Part shown: positions 1 to 9,017 of the stretch, in pieces | Numbering within the stretch: the first letter of the stretch is position 1 | How the letters are laid out: every line of letters begins with the position of its first letter | Assembly (NCBI RefSeq): GCF_017744045.1 | Contig: NZ_JAGHRD010000003.1 | Strand: one strand, 5' to 3' | Origin: Pelagimonas sp017744045 | GTDB taxonomy: Bacteria > Pseudomonadota > Alphaproteobacteria > Rhodobacterales > Rhodobacteraceae | DNA: 64,000 nucleotides | Notes under the pieces: model-generated | What the model was told of the DNA's origin: nothing | The model's input: the letters and a program-made list of their open reading frames with translations, nothing else | Databases searched by the model: none | Made by a program: the position numbers and the translations under genes

Positions 1-1146
1 CAGCTCGGCCACAGCGAATTCCAACTGATCGCGCGCCACCAAAGCCGGTGGGAAATCAGCGGTATAGGCCTTCATCTTGTCGGTTTCCCAGGTCTCGGCG
101 CGCGGGGCGATATAGCCGGTTGCGATCGACCAGGTTGCCGCTTGCTCGGGTGCGGTGATCCACTGAACGAAATCGACAGCGGCTTCTTTCTGTTCATCCG
201 ACGAGTCCTTGAACAGATAGAAGTTGCCACCACCGGTCGGCGCGCCACGGCGCTCTTTGGCAGGCAGCATGGCCACACCAAAGTCAAACGGCGCGTTGTT
301 GCGCACATTGGTCAGGTTGCCGGTTGTGGTCCACATCATCGCGGTTTCACCTTCAAAGAAGGCTTTGGGCGTTGGGCCCCACTCGATAGAACCGGGCTGC
401 ATGATTTCGTGGGTCTTGGACAGGTCGACCAGGTATTCCAGCGCCTCAACCACTTTGGCGTCGTTGAAGTTCACCTTGTTGCCATCCGAATTGGCCAGGA
501 TCGCGCCCGCTGGCGTCGACAGGCCCTGGAACAGCCAGTAAGGAAAGCCCGCAGACGGAATGCGCACGCCCCATTGGGTGACATTGCCCGCCTCATCCTT
601 GAGGGTCAGGGCCTTACCCATCTCAACCATCTCATCCCAGTTGGCCGGGGCCACCTCAGGGTCAAGTCCTGCGGCTTTGAACGCTTCCTTGTTCCAGTAC
701 AGAACCGGGGTCGATCGCTGGAACGGAATGCCATAGGTCTTGCCACCGGTCTGGCTGTTTTCCATGAAGGAGGGGTAGAACCCACCGATCCACTCGGCTT
801 TCTCTTCTTCGCTCAGATAGTCATCAAACGGCACGATCACGTCTTCGTCGATCAGGGCAAACATCTGGGTCGACAGCAGAACCGACAGTTGCGGAGGTGT
901 GCCGCCACGCGCAGCGGTCAGCGCTTTTTGACCGGCGTCAGAATAGGATCCGGCATAGATCGCAGTGATATTCACATCCGGATTGGCTTCGGCGTATTCG
1001 GCGGTCAGCTGCTCGATGGTGTCAGCAGCAGCGCCACCCACAGCCACAGGGAAATAGAATTCCAGATCAACAGCATAGGCCGGGTTCAATGAGGCCACAG
1101 TTGCGAGAGCCGCAACACTGGCAGATTTCAGAAAATTGGCAAACAT
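1..1146 (-). CDS. Extracellular solute-binding protein, UgpB-like (partial)
   Basis: Periplasmic binding protein of a family 1 ABC importer. The C-terminus is beyond the left edge. Translation from ATG 1146 begins with a Sec signal peptide (MFANFLKSASVAALATVAS, ending near NPAYA). Regions such as QRSTPVLYWNKEAFKAAGLD and TAMMWTTTGNLTNVRNNAPF resemble E. coli UgpB (STPVLYYNKDAFKKAGLDP; TTASSGSLANIREYAKFNYG). The start has an AAAGGT ribosome site, and the ATPase gene ends 4 bp upstream. With a DeoR/GlpR-type regulator at the head of the operon, sn-glycerol-3-phosphate or a related polyol phosphate is a plausible ligand. This is inference; other sugars remain possible because the permeases lie outside the window. 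Confidence 0.85.
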   Translation of the reverse strand, partial: MFANFLKSASVAALATVASLNPAYAVDLEFYFPVAVGGAAADTIEQLTAEYAEANPDVNITAIYAGSYSDAGQKALTAARGGTPPQLSVLLSTQMFALIDEDVIVPFDDYLSEEEKAEWIGGFYPSFMENSQTGGKTYGIPFQRSTPVLYWNKEAFKAAGLDPEVAPANWDEMVEMGKALTLKDEAGNVTQWGVRIPSAGFPYWLFQGLSTPAGAILANSDGNKVNFNDAKVVEALEYLVDLSKTHEIMQPGSIEWGPTPKAFFEGETAMMWTTTGNLTNVRNNAPFDFGVAMLPAKERRGAPTGGGNFYLFKDSSDEQKEAAVDFVQWITAPEQAATWSIATGYIAPRAETWETDKMKAYTADFPPALVARDQLEFAVAEL

Positions 1147-1150
1147 AGTG

Positions 1151-2242
1151 CTACCTTTCGGTTGACGAGGCGAGTGGCCCCAAAGGGGCGGTTGTTTGCG
1201 CCGCGCTCAGCGCCGCAAATTCTGGAGGAAGCGTGTCGAGCCGTTGACCGCTAGCGCTGTCAAAGGCGTGCAGATCATCACGCGCAACGCTCAGGTGGAT
1301 TGACGCGCCAGGAGTCAGATCGATCTGCCCCGGAATACGACAGGGCAAGGTTTCATCTCCGATGCGACAGTCAACCATGGCATCCGCGCCCAGATATTCC
1401 ACCTGCCCGACCCTGGCCCGGATCGGCCCGTTTTGATCCAGAACCAAGGCTTCGGGGCGAATGCCGACAGTGATGTCATCCCGCGCAATCCCAAGCACGC
1501 GGGCGGAACAGGTGCCCATGGGCGGGGTGCCAATGAATTTGGCAGTGAACAGGGTTTCGGGGTGGGAATAGATCTGACGCGGGGTTCCGACCTGTTCGAT
1601 CTCACCCTGGTTCATCAGCACGATCTGATCGGCCATGGTCACCGCTTCGACCTGATCATGGGTGACGTAAACCATTGTCACGCCAAGCCGTTTTTGTAAG
1701 TCACGGATTTCCTCGCGCATCTCGGCGCGCAGTTTGGCATCCAGGTTCGACAGCGGTTCATCCATCAAAAAGATCGACTTATCCGCCACAATCGCGCGCC
1801 CCAGCGCCACCCGCTGCTGTTGCCCGCCAGACAGTTGCGAAGGCTTGCGATCCAGCAGATGCGACAGGCCCAGCATATCCGCTGCCGCCGTCAGCTTGGC
1901 ATCCCGCTCTGCCCGGCCCATGCGGCGTACGCGCAGGCCAAAGATGATGTTTTCCGCCACAGACAGATGCGGAAACAGCGCGTAGGATTGAAACACCATG
2001 GCAATATCACGGCCCGAGGCGGGGCGCGTGGTCACATCCTCGCCGCCGATCTCGACCGCTCCGTCACTGACCTCTTCGAGCCCGGCAATGATGCGCAAAG
2101 TCGTGGATTTGCCGCAGCCTGACGGGCCAAGGATCGTGGTGAATTTGCCCTCAGGAATGGTGAGGTCGATCCCTTTGAGCGAGACCGTCTCGCCCCAGGC
2201 CTTGCGCAAGCCGCGCAACAAAATGGATTTGCCCGTTGTCAC
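1151..2242 (-). CDS. ABC transporter ATP-binding protein, UgpC/MalK family
   Basis: Energy-coupling subunit (363 aa) for carbohydrate-type importers. The N-terminal nucleotide-binding domain shows Walker A GPSGCGKST (about residue 38), Q-loop MVFQSYALFPH, signature LSGGQQQR, Walker B IFLMDEPLSNLDAKLR and H-loop TH. The C-terminal third, from about residue 235, is the regulatory OB-fold (MOP/TOBE) typical of MalK/UgpC, with VGIRPEALVL. The start is GTG 2242, in a GTGA overlap with the stop of the upstream DeoR gene, so the two are translationally coupled. Length is normal for the family (about 350-370 aa). The ligand is set by the neighbouring UgpB-like protein. Confidence 0.92.
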   Translation of the reverse strand: MTTGKSILLRGLRKAWGETVSLKGIDLTIPEGKFTTILGPSGCGKSTTLRIIAGLEEVSDGAVEIGGEDVTTRPASGRDIAMVFQSYALFPHLSVAENIIFGLRVRRMGRAERDAKLTAAADMLGLSHLLDRKPSQLSGGQQQRVALGRAIVADKSIFLMDEPLSNLDAKLRAEMREEIRDLQKRLGVTMVYVTHDQVEAVTMADQIVLMNQGEIEQVGTPRQIYSHPETLFTAKFIGTPPMGTCSARVLGIARDDITVGIRPEALVLDQNGPIRARVGQVEYLGADAMVDCRIGDETLPCRIPGQIDLTPGASIHLSVARDDLHAFDSASGQRLDTLPPEFAALSAAQTTAPLGPLASSTER

Positions 2243-3060
2243 AGCCTGGCCTCTTCACAAATGGTCAATTGCACCCCGGCCTCGTCCAGCATCGCGCAAA
2301 TTGCGGCAGGTGGGCGGGCATCGCAGACCACATGGTCCACTTTGCTCACATGCCCGCTACAGGTATGGGCGCGCCGCCCGAATTTGCTGGAATCCAGCAC
2401 CAGGATCTTGGTCTCGGCATTGCGGGTGATCGCTTCACGCGCATGGGCGTCTTCATCCGACAGGTCCAAAAGCGCGCCATCCTCGGCCACCGCCGCAACA
2501 CCAAACAGCCCGATATCGAACCTATAGCCGTCAAAGAAGCTCACCGCGGACGGGCCAACAATATCCGCCTCAGAGGCACGCAACCGCCCGCCGGGGATTG
2601 TCACCTCGGCCGTGCCGAATTTATGCGCGCTCAGGGCCACATGCAGGTTGTTGGAAAACACCCGCAGCCCCTGATGGTGATCAAGACAGCTCACCGCCAG
2701 TTCCGGGGTGGTTCCAATGGACACCGCAAGGGTGACATCATTGGGGATCAACTGCGCCGTGGCCTGGCCGATCTTCATTTTGGCCGAGAAATTCAGGATG
2801 CGGCGCAGGTCGTAATGCTCGGCAGTCCCACGCGCCAGCTCCACCCCGCCATGGACTCGGCGCAGCAGACCCTTTTCACACATCACATTGATATCTTTGC
2901 GAATAGTCTGGGTTGAGACCTGAAAGAGCGTGGCAAGGTCATCAACCTTGGCCTCACCTTGATCGCGCACGATCTCGGCAATCTGGGCCTGACGCTGCGA
3001 CCCATGAGAAGATCCAGGGGCCAAAGCCGATAAGGGCATATGTGTCGCGGTTTCGTTCAT
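2239..3060 (-). CDS. DeoR/GlpR-family transcriptional regulator
   Basis: Repressor of the downstream ABC operon (273 aa from ATG 3060; ATG 3039 is an alternative and neither has a strong ribosome site). The N-terminal HTH spans about residues 20-75 (RQAQIAEIVRDQGEAKVDDLATLF, VSTQTIRKDINVMCEKGLLRRVHGG), the classic DeoR helix-turn-helix followed by an RRxHGG turn. The C-terminal sugar-phosphate sensor has SIGTTPELAV, FSNNLHVALSA and GLFGVAAVAEDGALLD, as in GlpR. It is the first gene of the operon and overlaps the ATPase gene by 4 bp. Its start codon lies inside one of two identical palindromes that could be its own operator. Effector unknown; a phosphorylated sugar or glycerol-3-phosphate is expected from the family. 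Confidence 0.88.
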   Translation of the reverse strand: MNETATHMPLSALAPGSSHGSQRQAQIAEIVRDQGEAKVDDLATLFQVSTQTIRKDINVMCEKGLLRRVHGGVELARGTAEHYDLRRILNFSAKMKIGQATAQLIPNDVTLAVSIGTTPELAVSCLDHHQGLRVFSNNLHVALSAHKFGTAEVTIPGGRLRASEADIVGPSAVSFFDGYRFDIGLFGVAAVAEDGALLDLSDEDAHAREAITRNAETKILVLDSSKFGRRAHTCSGHVSKVDHVVCDARPPAAICAMLDEAGVQLTICEEARL

Positions 3061-3087
3061 ATGAAATGCATGTCCATTTCATATGAA
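3056..3087 (-). promoter_or_regulatory. Candidate DeoR operator: two TTCATATGAA palindromes
   Basis: Two perfect 10-bp palindromes TTCATATGAA lie at 3056-3065 and 3078-3087, 22 bp apart start to start (about two helical turns). The first contains the DeoR start codon. Same-face spacing immediately before an autoregulated repressor gene fits an operator. This is an inference from position and symmetry, not from a known consensus. Confidence 0.5.
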
Positions 3088-3263
3088 AGCCACGTGACGC
3101 GCGCATGAACCCGGTGTGACACGCGCCCGAATGTCAGGACATTTGGGACTAAAGCGTCCGGCCTATAACCTGACTCATCAAGCGACACGAATGTCCCGAG
3201 AGCGCCGAAGGCGTGGCAGGGTATTCGTGCCACAAATTTAAGGTCGGGCGATCTAAAGCCAAC

Positions 3264-3291
3264 AAAAAGACGAGGGGGCCAAACCCCCTCG
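3264..3291 (-). terminator. Rho-independent terminator of the RNase T2 gene
   Basis: Stem CGAGGGGG (3271-3278) pairs with CCCCCTCG (3284-3291) around a 5-nt loop. Read on the minus strand it is followed by TCTTTTTGTT. It sits 31 bp after the stop of the minus-strand RNase T2 gene. Confidence 0.8.
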
Positions 3292-3322
3292 CCTTATAAC
3301 CATAAGCAACAAATAGAACGCG

Positions 3323-4345
3323 TTATTGCAGCCCAGCCGGGTCCACCACGCCCGAGGGGCAACCGACAGATTGGACCGTCCCAGAGCGGATCAGTGCACC
3401 GACATCGCTCTGCTCTGTGATCTCACCGCCAAGGGCAATCTTGAGCTCCTGGATCAGCACACGGCCCTGGTCGCCTTTGCAGTTGATCTGCACCCGGTCC
3501 CCCGCCCCGGCCCCAAAACTCGTATCAAAGGCAGCGCGAATTTGCTCAGCCGTCACCGTCCCGCCGACATTCTGCGCAAACAACGTACCCACCTCTGATC
3601 TGTTGATCGCCTTCAACACATACAGCGTGTCGTCATAATATTCGTCGCCATTCCGGTCACCGAAAAAGCAGGTGCCGTGCTTGATCCATTCGTGACGGTC
3701 CAGAAAGCTGGCCGTGCCCGGCATCGCAACCTCAAGCCGCTCGCGGGTATCGTCATCCAGTTCAGGTGCAGGCAGTTCGCTCCAACGTCTGTCCTTGTCC
3801 AATTGGCGGATCTCGTCAGACACGCCGCAATAATCATTGCCACGCGGTTGCGGCCACAGCCCGTGCAGCGAAAGCTGGGTCTCAGTAATCGGCAAAAGCC
3901 CGTCATTCACCTGCACGCATTCGGTCTTGGACGGTTTCATTTCACAAAAGGCCGGTTGCCAGCTCAGCGCCAGCAACAGATCGGTTGCTTCCACGCCCTC
4001 CTGCGGTTCAAAATCCTCAACCGGCGCGGTCCCGCCGCCATCGCCCCCGCTGTCCGCGGCAACCACATGCACACCGCATGTCTTGTTCACCCAACGCACC
4101 GTTGTGACGGGCGCTTCATCGACACGGATTTGATACCAATCACCGCCCGCGCGATTGATGCCAATCATATCATAGGCCACATGGTCGATCAGAACGATAT
4201 CGCCGGGATTGGTCAGGCGGTTCTTGGATTGATAGGCCTCGCATTGCTCGGTCGCGATGAACCAGCCTTCCAAAGGCTCTTGGGAATATGCCGGCAAAGC
4301 ATGGCCAAAGGTCAGCGCCGCAGCGCCCAACAGGATCCGTTTCAT
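3323..4345 (-). CDS. Exported RNase T2-family protein with N-terminal SH3-like domain
   Basis: Predicted periplasmic or secreted endoribonuclease, 340 aa. A signal peptide covers residues 1-21 (MKRILLGAAALTFGHALPAYS). Residues about 25-92 (GWFIATEQCEAYQSKN to WVNKTCG) look like a bacterial SH3-type module, followed by a Gly/Asp-rich linker to about 118. The RNase T2 domain from about 121 carries both catalytic boxes: CAS I SLHGLWPQ (His161) and CAS II EWIKHGTCFF (His223, with Glu219 and Lys222). Several Cys residues could form disulfides. T2 enzymes cleave single-stranded RNA through 2',3'-cyclic phosphates. It is monocistronic with its own terminator. A second, shorter T2 gene lies at 9772-10422, and this one differs by the extra N-terminal domain. 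Confidence 0.88.
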   Translation of the reverse strand: MKRILLGAAALTFGHALPAYSQEPLEGWFIATEQCEAYQSKNRLTNPGDIVLIDHVAYDMIGINRAGGDWYQIRVDEAPVTTVRWVNKTCGVHVVAADSGGDGGGTAPVEDFEPQEGVEATDLLLALSWQPAFCEMKPSKTECVQVNDGLLPITETQLSLHGLWPQPRGNDYCGVSDEIRQLDKDRRWSELPAPELDDDTRERLEVAMPGTASFLDRHEWIKHGTCFFGDRNGDEYYDDTLYVLKAINRSEVGTLFAQNVGGTVTAEQIRAAFDTSFGAGAGDRVQINCKGDQGRVLIQELKIALGGEITEQSDVGALIRSGTVQSVGCPSGVVDPAGLQ

Positions 4346-4479
4346 AATTCCTACTCCGGTAACAACTTTTGTAAAAAGACTCGAAAGCCACGTTCAACAT
4401 AAGGTTGTTTTCCGGTGCGGGGCAAAGCTTTTATGACTCGCGTCCCTCTCTGGCTGGTTCATGCCGACACATACGCAAA

Positions 4480-4518
4480 CAGGCCCGGCCTTCCCAATAG
4501 AGGGGCCTGCCGGGCCTG
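4480..4518 (-). terminator. Probable terminator after the autotransporter-like gene
   Basis: Perfect 10-bp stem CAGGCCCGGC (4480-4489) with GCCGGGCCTG (4509-4518), loop 19 nt with further internal pairing. On the minus strand it is followed only by TTTGCG, so the T-tract is weak. It lies 26 bp beyond the stop at 4544. Confidence 0.5.
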
Positions 4519-4543
4519 CGGATTAGAATCTATGTTCCTAACC

Positions 4544-6700
4544 CTAAAACTCCATCTTCCAATTGATCGCCACCCAGGCATCCGAGCTTTCGCCCTTAGT
4601 GGTGGCATTGCCCATCAGGGACAGAGTCGATCCGGCCAGATCAACTTCGAACCCAGCCCCGGCGCGCAGCCAATTCTGCTCGTAGGGGGATTGCGCGATG
4701 CTGAAATCACTGAGGCCGATCACCTGCCCGGTCACGTCGCTGCCCTTACCCTGAAAGCGATGCACCCCTTCCAGCGTGCCGTTCAGACGAAAGCCGGAAG
4801 AAACCGGCACAGTCGCATCAAAGCCCAGCCGCGCCTCGGTCACATCGTCACAGAGCTTGTCGAAACGGGCCGGAAAGGCACCGCCGGTTTCGGTATAGCC
4901 GTCCATGCAGGTGCGCATATGCGACAGTTCCCCATAGGGTGAAAAGCGCAACTGTTCAGACACTTGTTCCCATTGCAAACGCGCGCGCAGGCCATACCCT
5001 TCGATCTTGGTGCTGCCAACAGAGGAATCGACCAGCCCGCCATTATCGAGATAGTTGCGGGTGATATCCGCATCACCACGCATCCCGATCCCCCCCAGAA
5101 CCAGCCACAGGCTGCCGGTCCCTGCGCTGTAAAGCTCTGACAGGGCCTCAAGCTTGACGAAATTCACATCCGCCTTGGTTTGACCACCCAGAAACGTGTC
5201 CTGATCCAGATTGCTGCGTCCGATGGTGGCATTCAGTTGAACCGATCCGAAATTGTGGCCAAAGCCGAGCTCGCCCAGACCAAGACTGCCGTCACGATCG
5301 CCATGCCGATCCTGTCCGTAATCACCGCCAAGCCAAAAGATCGACTTACCGTCAGAAGCGCGCCGATCCAGAGGGCGCGAGCCTGCGCCATTCATGGCCA
5401 ACCCGGCCCCGGTCAGGGTGGCGACATTGGCCGTGGAGCCCGCCACAAGGCTCTGGTTCAAATCGGCCACCGTGATGATCCCCGGCCCCGGTCCCGGATC
5501 GGGTGTGGGGGTTGGATCGGGTGTCGGTGTTGGATCGGGTGTCGGTGTTGGATCAGGCGTCGGCGTCGGGTCAGGCGTCGGCGCAGTGGTGGTCGCACGC
5601 GCAATGAACATCTGCCCGTCCTGCGTTTCGCCCACCACAATGGTCCCGTCCGCGCTGACACCATGGGCCTCTCGGGTGATATCCGAGGCAATCGTCGCCC
5701 CGGCAGAGCGCAGCCAGTTCTCGATCGTCACCGCATCCGTCGCCTCGGTCCAGCGAAAGGCACGCGGGCCGGTTGTTTCGCCGGTCCCCAGAATTCCAAC
5801 AACAACGGAACCATCGGCCGAGACATCATTGGCGCGCGCAGCGGTGTAATTGATATTGGCGGCGCTCAGCGCCTCCAACCCGCTCGCCTCAGTCCAGCGA
5901 AAGGCGCGCAAGCCGTTAAACGCATCGCCATCCGCCGCTTGCCCGACAATGACTGATCCGTCCTGTGAGGCGGCAAAGGCTTCGGAAACCGAGCCTTCGT
6001 TCAGCCGCCCAAGGCTGACCATGCCGGTGGCATCCGTATAGCGAAACGCGGTCATGCCCAGTCGCGCGCCTTCTCCCGATGCTCCGACAATGGTCGACCC
6101 GTCTCCGGAAATCCCATAGGCCACCGAGCCGATCCCGGTATTGGTCCCCGGATCAAGCGTACCAAGGCTTTCGATCCCGGCACTGGTCCAGCGCACCGCA
6201 TGGACATTGAAATTGAACGACGCCCCGGCATTGGAGAAACCGACAATCGTGTTGCCATCATCCGAGATCCCAAAAGCCACGGCAGAATCGATAAACCCGG
6301 TGCCATCCCCGCTGAGATAGGGCAGCACCTCGACAGCCCCGGTTCCGGTCAAACGCACCGCGCTGTCACGCCCATTCGCACCGCGGGTCCAGCCCGCCAT
6401 GACGCTGCCATCCATCGACAATCCCGAAATCGTGCCGCCAAAGGTAAAGGGCGAAAACCCTCCGGTCTCGGTCCACAGGATGTTTTGGTCACCATTGCGG
6501 CCCATAGCCGTCGACCCATCCGCCGAAATGGCAAACCCCTCTTCTGAAAGCGGGCCGGATGTGGCCCCGACATCGTCGAAGGCGATGGCAGGATCACCAA
6601 GGGTCACGACCTGCGCCTGCGCCGGGGCGACACAGGCCAATGCCATGGTGATCGATGTTGTTATCAGCAGCGAGCCGCGCTTGCGATTGAAATGAATCAT
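4544..6700 (-). CDS. HAF-repeat autotransporter-like outer-membrane protein
   Basis: Large surface protein (718 aa from ATG 6700, chosen because AAGGAGAC precedes it; an upstream ATG at 6742 has no ribosome site). Signal peptide MIHFNRKRGSLLITTSITMA, ending at VAPAQA. Residues about 30-375 are HAF-type repeats (FxISxDGSTIVG, AYGISGDGSTIVGAS, RAFRWTEA), a propeller-like extracellular repeat family. A Pro-Thr-Asp linker encoded by an 18-bp tandem repeat follows. The last about 260 residues look like an autotransporter beta-barrel (SIFWLGGDYGQDRHGD, alternating hydrophobic strands, ending in WVAINWKMEF with a terminal Phe). A self-exported adhesin or passenger protein is likely; the passenger function is unknown. 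Confidence 0.8.
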   Translation of the reverse strand: MIHFNRKRGSLLITTSITMALACVAPAQAQVVTLGDPAIAFDDVGATSGPLSEEGFAISADGSTAMGRNGDQNILWTETGGFSPFTFGGTISGLSMDGSVMAGWTRGANGRDSAVRLTGTGAVEVLPYLSGDGTGFIDSAVAFGISDDGNTIVGFSNAGASFNFNVHAVRWTSAGIESLGTLDPGTNTGIGSVAYGISGDGSTIVGASGEGARLGMTAFRYTDATGMVSLGRLNEGSVSEAFAASQDGSVIVGQAADGDAFNGLRAFRWTEASGLEALSAANINYTAARANDVSADGSVVVGILGTGETTGPRAFRWTEATDAVTIENWLRSAGATIASDITREAHGVSADGTIVVGETQDGQMFIARATTTAPTPDPTPTPDPTPTPDPTPTPDPTPTPDPGPGPGIITVADLNQSLVAGSTANVATLTGAGLAMNGAGSRPLDRRASDGKSIFWLGGDYGQDRHGDRDGSLGLGELGFGHNFGSVQLNATIGRSNLDQDTFLGGQTKADVNFVKLEALSELYSAGTGSLWLVLGGIGMRGDADITRNYLDNGGLVDSSVGSTKIEGYGLRARLQWEQVSEQLRFSPYGELSHMRTCMDGYTETGGAFPARFDKLCDDVTEARLGFDATVPVSSGFRLNGTLEGVHRFQGKGSDVTGQVIGLSDFSIAQSPYEQNWLRAGAGFEVDLAGSTLSLMGNATTKGESSDAWVAINWKMEF
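5496..5585 (-). repeat. Five in-frame 18-bp tandem repeats (PTPDPT linker)
   Basis: Units GGATCGGGTGTCGGTGTT start at 5496, 5514, 5532, 5550 and 5568. The second and third are identical and the outer ones diverged. On the minus strand they encode Pro-Thr-Pro-Asp repeats between the HAF passenger and the barrel. Because 18 is a multiple of three, copy-number change would alter linker length without a frameshift. Confidence 0.9.
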
Positions 6701-6854
6701 GGCTCGAAGTCTCCTTGCCCAATTTGGCCTCACTCGCGCCAAAGATTAAGATTTGCGAAAATGGCCTCCTATCCCCTGTTCGGGGGAGATTGCGCCCCTT
6801 TTGCTTGCTATACTGTGCAAATACGCTTCGGATTGGCCCGTCAGGCAGGTAGAT

Positions 6855-9017
6855 TTGAAACCAACGCCCTTTACTCTTCTTTTTGCGGCCACCTTGCTGG
6901 GCCTTGCAGCGATATGGGGTGTTCTCGCCATTTCGCTCAGCCAGCCCTATCTGGGCCTCACCCTGTCACCACAACCGGAACTGGGCTTTGTCTGGATCGC
7001 GGATGTGGACCCGGATGGCCCCGCCGCACAGGTGCAACCCGGTGCCCCGCTCGACAGTGTCGGGCCGATCTCCTTGCGCCCATTTGATCTGGTCGAAGAA
7101 TCCGACACCGCCCCAAGCTATGTCGAATTAGAGGATTTCCTTGAGCGCCAGGAACAGCTTTACGCCCTGATCAGCGCCCCCAGCGTGACGCTCACCATCG
7201 CCGAGCCCCATGCGGCCCAGGTCGAAATCTCTCCCGCGCCAAGCCGCCCGATCCGCGACCTGCCTCTGGTCTTTTGGGTCCAGATCGTTGTCGGCCTGAT
7301 CTCGGTGATTGTCGGTGTCTGGGTCTGGTGCCTGCGCCAAACCCTGCTCGCCCCGCAACTGCTGGCGCTGGCCGGTATCGGCATCGCCCTCTCGGCCTTT
7401 CCTGCCGCGATCTATTCCGCCCGAGAGCTCGCCCTGCCCTCGGCCTTGTTTCGCACGCTGTCCGCCATCAACCACTTTGGCACGCTGGTCTTTGGCGTTG
7501 CCATGGTGTCGCTGTTTCTGACCTATCCGCGCCGCCTTGTTCCTGCGTTTGTGCTTTGGGTGATCACCGCGATCTTTGCCGTCGTTTGGGTGATGGAGGT
7601 TTTTCGCATCCTCAGCCCCGGCCCCGCCCAAGCCATCCATCTGCCCGTCGTGATCCTGATGCTGGGTATCCTGGCCGGGGCGCTTGCCCAATTCTGGACC
7701 TCGCGCAATGATCCCGTCGCCCGGGCAGCGCTGCGCTGGTTTGCCCTGGCGGTGATCCTGGGGGCCGGCACCTTTGTGCTGCTCATCATCGTTCCCAATC
7801 TCATTGGCTTTGCCCCGACCCTGTCCCAGGGCTTTGCCTTTTTGCTCTTTGTACCGCTCTTTATCGGGGTCGCAGCGGGCGTTGCACGCGACCGGCTGTT
7901 CGAACTCGAAGGCTGGGCGTTTTCGATCCTGTTCTACTTTGTCGGCGTGCTTTTGCTTTTGGTGCTGGATGCCATTCTCATCGCCTTCGTCGCCTTTGAG
8001 CGCGCCCCGGCCTTTGGCCTGTCTCTGTTGTTGATCGCCCTGACCTACCTTCCCAGTCGCGACTGGCTGGCCCGGCTGATCACCCGGAAAAGAAACGTGA
8101 ACCGAGAGGACCTGTTTCGCCGGATCGTGGATGTGGCGCTGACAACGGACCGGCTGGACCAAGAACAAGGCTGGCACCAGATCCTGCGCGATGTCTATCA
8201 GCCTCTGAACCTCGCCCAGACAGAACAACCCGGCCCCACCGTCCCGGAAATCCACCAGGAGGGCGTTGCCCTGTCCCTGCCCGGCGCAGGCCGTCTGGCT
8301 CCGGTGCAATTGCGCAATGCCCATGGTGGGCGGCGGTTGTTCAGCCTTCGGGACAAACGTTTTGCCGATGAGATTTGCGCCATGCTGGCCCATGCCATTT
8401 CCAGCCGCGACGCTCAGGAAGTCGGGGCCTCAGCCGAACGCACCCGCATTGCCCGCGACATGCATGACAACCTTGGCGCGCAGCTGCTATCGGCCCTGCA
8501 TAGCGACCAGCTCGACCGCAAGGACACGCTGATCCGCCAGACCATCTCGGACCTGCGCGACATCATCAATAACAACGCCCAAGGCGGCAAAACCCTGGGT
8601 GATCTGCTGGCCGACATGCAGCTCGAGGCCCGTGAACGCCTCGCCCTTGCTGATATTGGCCTTGATTGGGTCGAAGAGGGCGACGCAAATCGTGACCTAC
8701 CCCTTGCACCAAATCTCATCCATTCCCTGCGCTCGATCCTGCGCGAAACCGTCAGCAACACCATCCGCCATTCCGGGGCGCAAAAGGCCTCGATCAAGTT
8801 CCAGCTATATGAAAGCAGCCTCAGCCTGGCTCATCGTGATGATGGCACCCACATAACAGATGACCCGGCCGACCCCGGCCATGGCAGCGGCGGCAGCGGC
8901 CTCGCCAATATCGAAACCCGTGTCGGGGCGCTTGGCGGATCGGTCAGTTGGGAAAACTCCACGACCGGCTTTGTCATCCGCGCCGATATTCCCCTTGTTG
9001 ATATGGGGGCATCATGA
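6855..9017 (+). CDS. Membrane sensor histidine kinase (HisKA_3 / NarL-type)
   Basis: Sensor of a two-component system. The proposed start is TTG 6855 after AGGCAGGT (720 aa); an ATG at 6753 in frame would add 34 residues but lacks a ribosome site. An N-terminal membrane anchor (TLLFAATLLGLAAIWGVLAI) is followed by a PDZ-like periplasmic segment (LGFVWIADVDPDGPAAQVQPG). Then come about eight membrane helices between 7260 and 8060. The cytoplasmic part has the HisKA_3 H-box ERTRIARDMHDNLGAQLLSAL with phosphoacceptor His537, and a HATPase with N-box RETVSNTIRHSG and G-box GHGSGGSGLANI. It overlaps the response regulator by ATGA. The signal is unknown; the PDZ-like plus multi-helix input resembles kinases sensing membrane or periplasmic state. 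Confidence 0.88.
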   Translation: MKPTPFTLLFAATLLGLAAIWGVLAISLSQPYLGLTLSPQPELGFVWIADVDPDGPAAQVQPGAPLDSVGPISLRPFDLVEESDTAPSYVELEDFLERQEQLYALISAPSVTLTIAEPHAAQVEISPAPSRPIRDLPLVFWVQIVVGLISVIVGVWVWCLRQTLLAPQLLALAGIGIALSAFPAAIYSARELALPSALFRTLSAINHFGTLVFGVAMVSLFLTYPRRLVPAFVLWVITAIFAVVWVMEVFRILSPGPAQAIHLPVVILMLGILAGALAQFWTSRNDPVARAALRWFALAVILGAGTFVLLIIVPNLIGFAPTLSQGFAFLLFVPLFIGVAAGVARDRLFELEGWAFSILFYFVGVLLLLVLDAILIAFVAFERAPAFGLSLLLIALTYLPSRDWLARLITRKRNVNREDLFRRIVDVALTTDRLDQEQGWHQILRDVYQPLNLAQTEQPGPTVPEIHQEGVALSLPGAGRLAPVQLRNAHGGRRLFSLRDKRFADEICAMLAHAISSRDAQEVGASAERTRIARDMHDNLGAQLLSALHSDQLDRKDTLIRQTISDLRDIINNNAQGGKTLGDLLADMQLEARERLALADIGLDWVEEGDANRDLPLAPNLIHSLRSILRETVSNTIRHSGAQKASIKFQLYESSLSLAHRDDGTHITDDPADPGHGSGGSGLANIETRVGALGGSVSWENSTTGFVIRADIPLVDMGAS

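Noticed and set aside
7128..8393. 421-aa open frame on the minus strand
   Set aside because: Shadow of the sensor kinase; Gln/Lys/Asp-rich non-protein-like translation.
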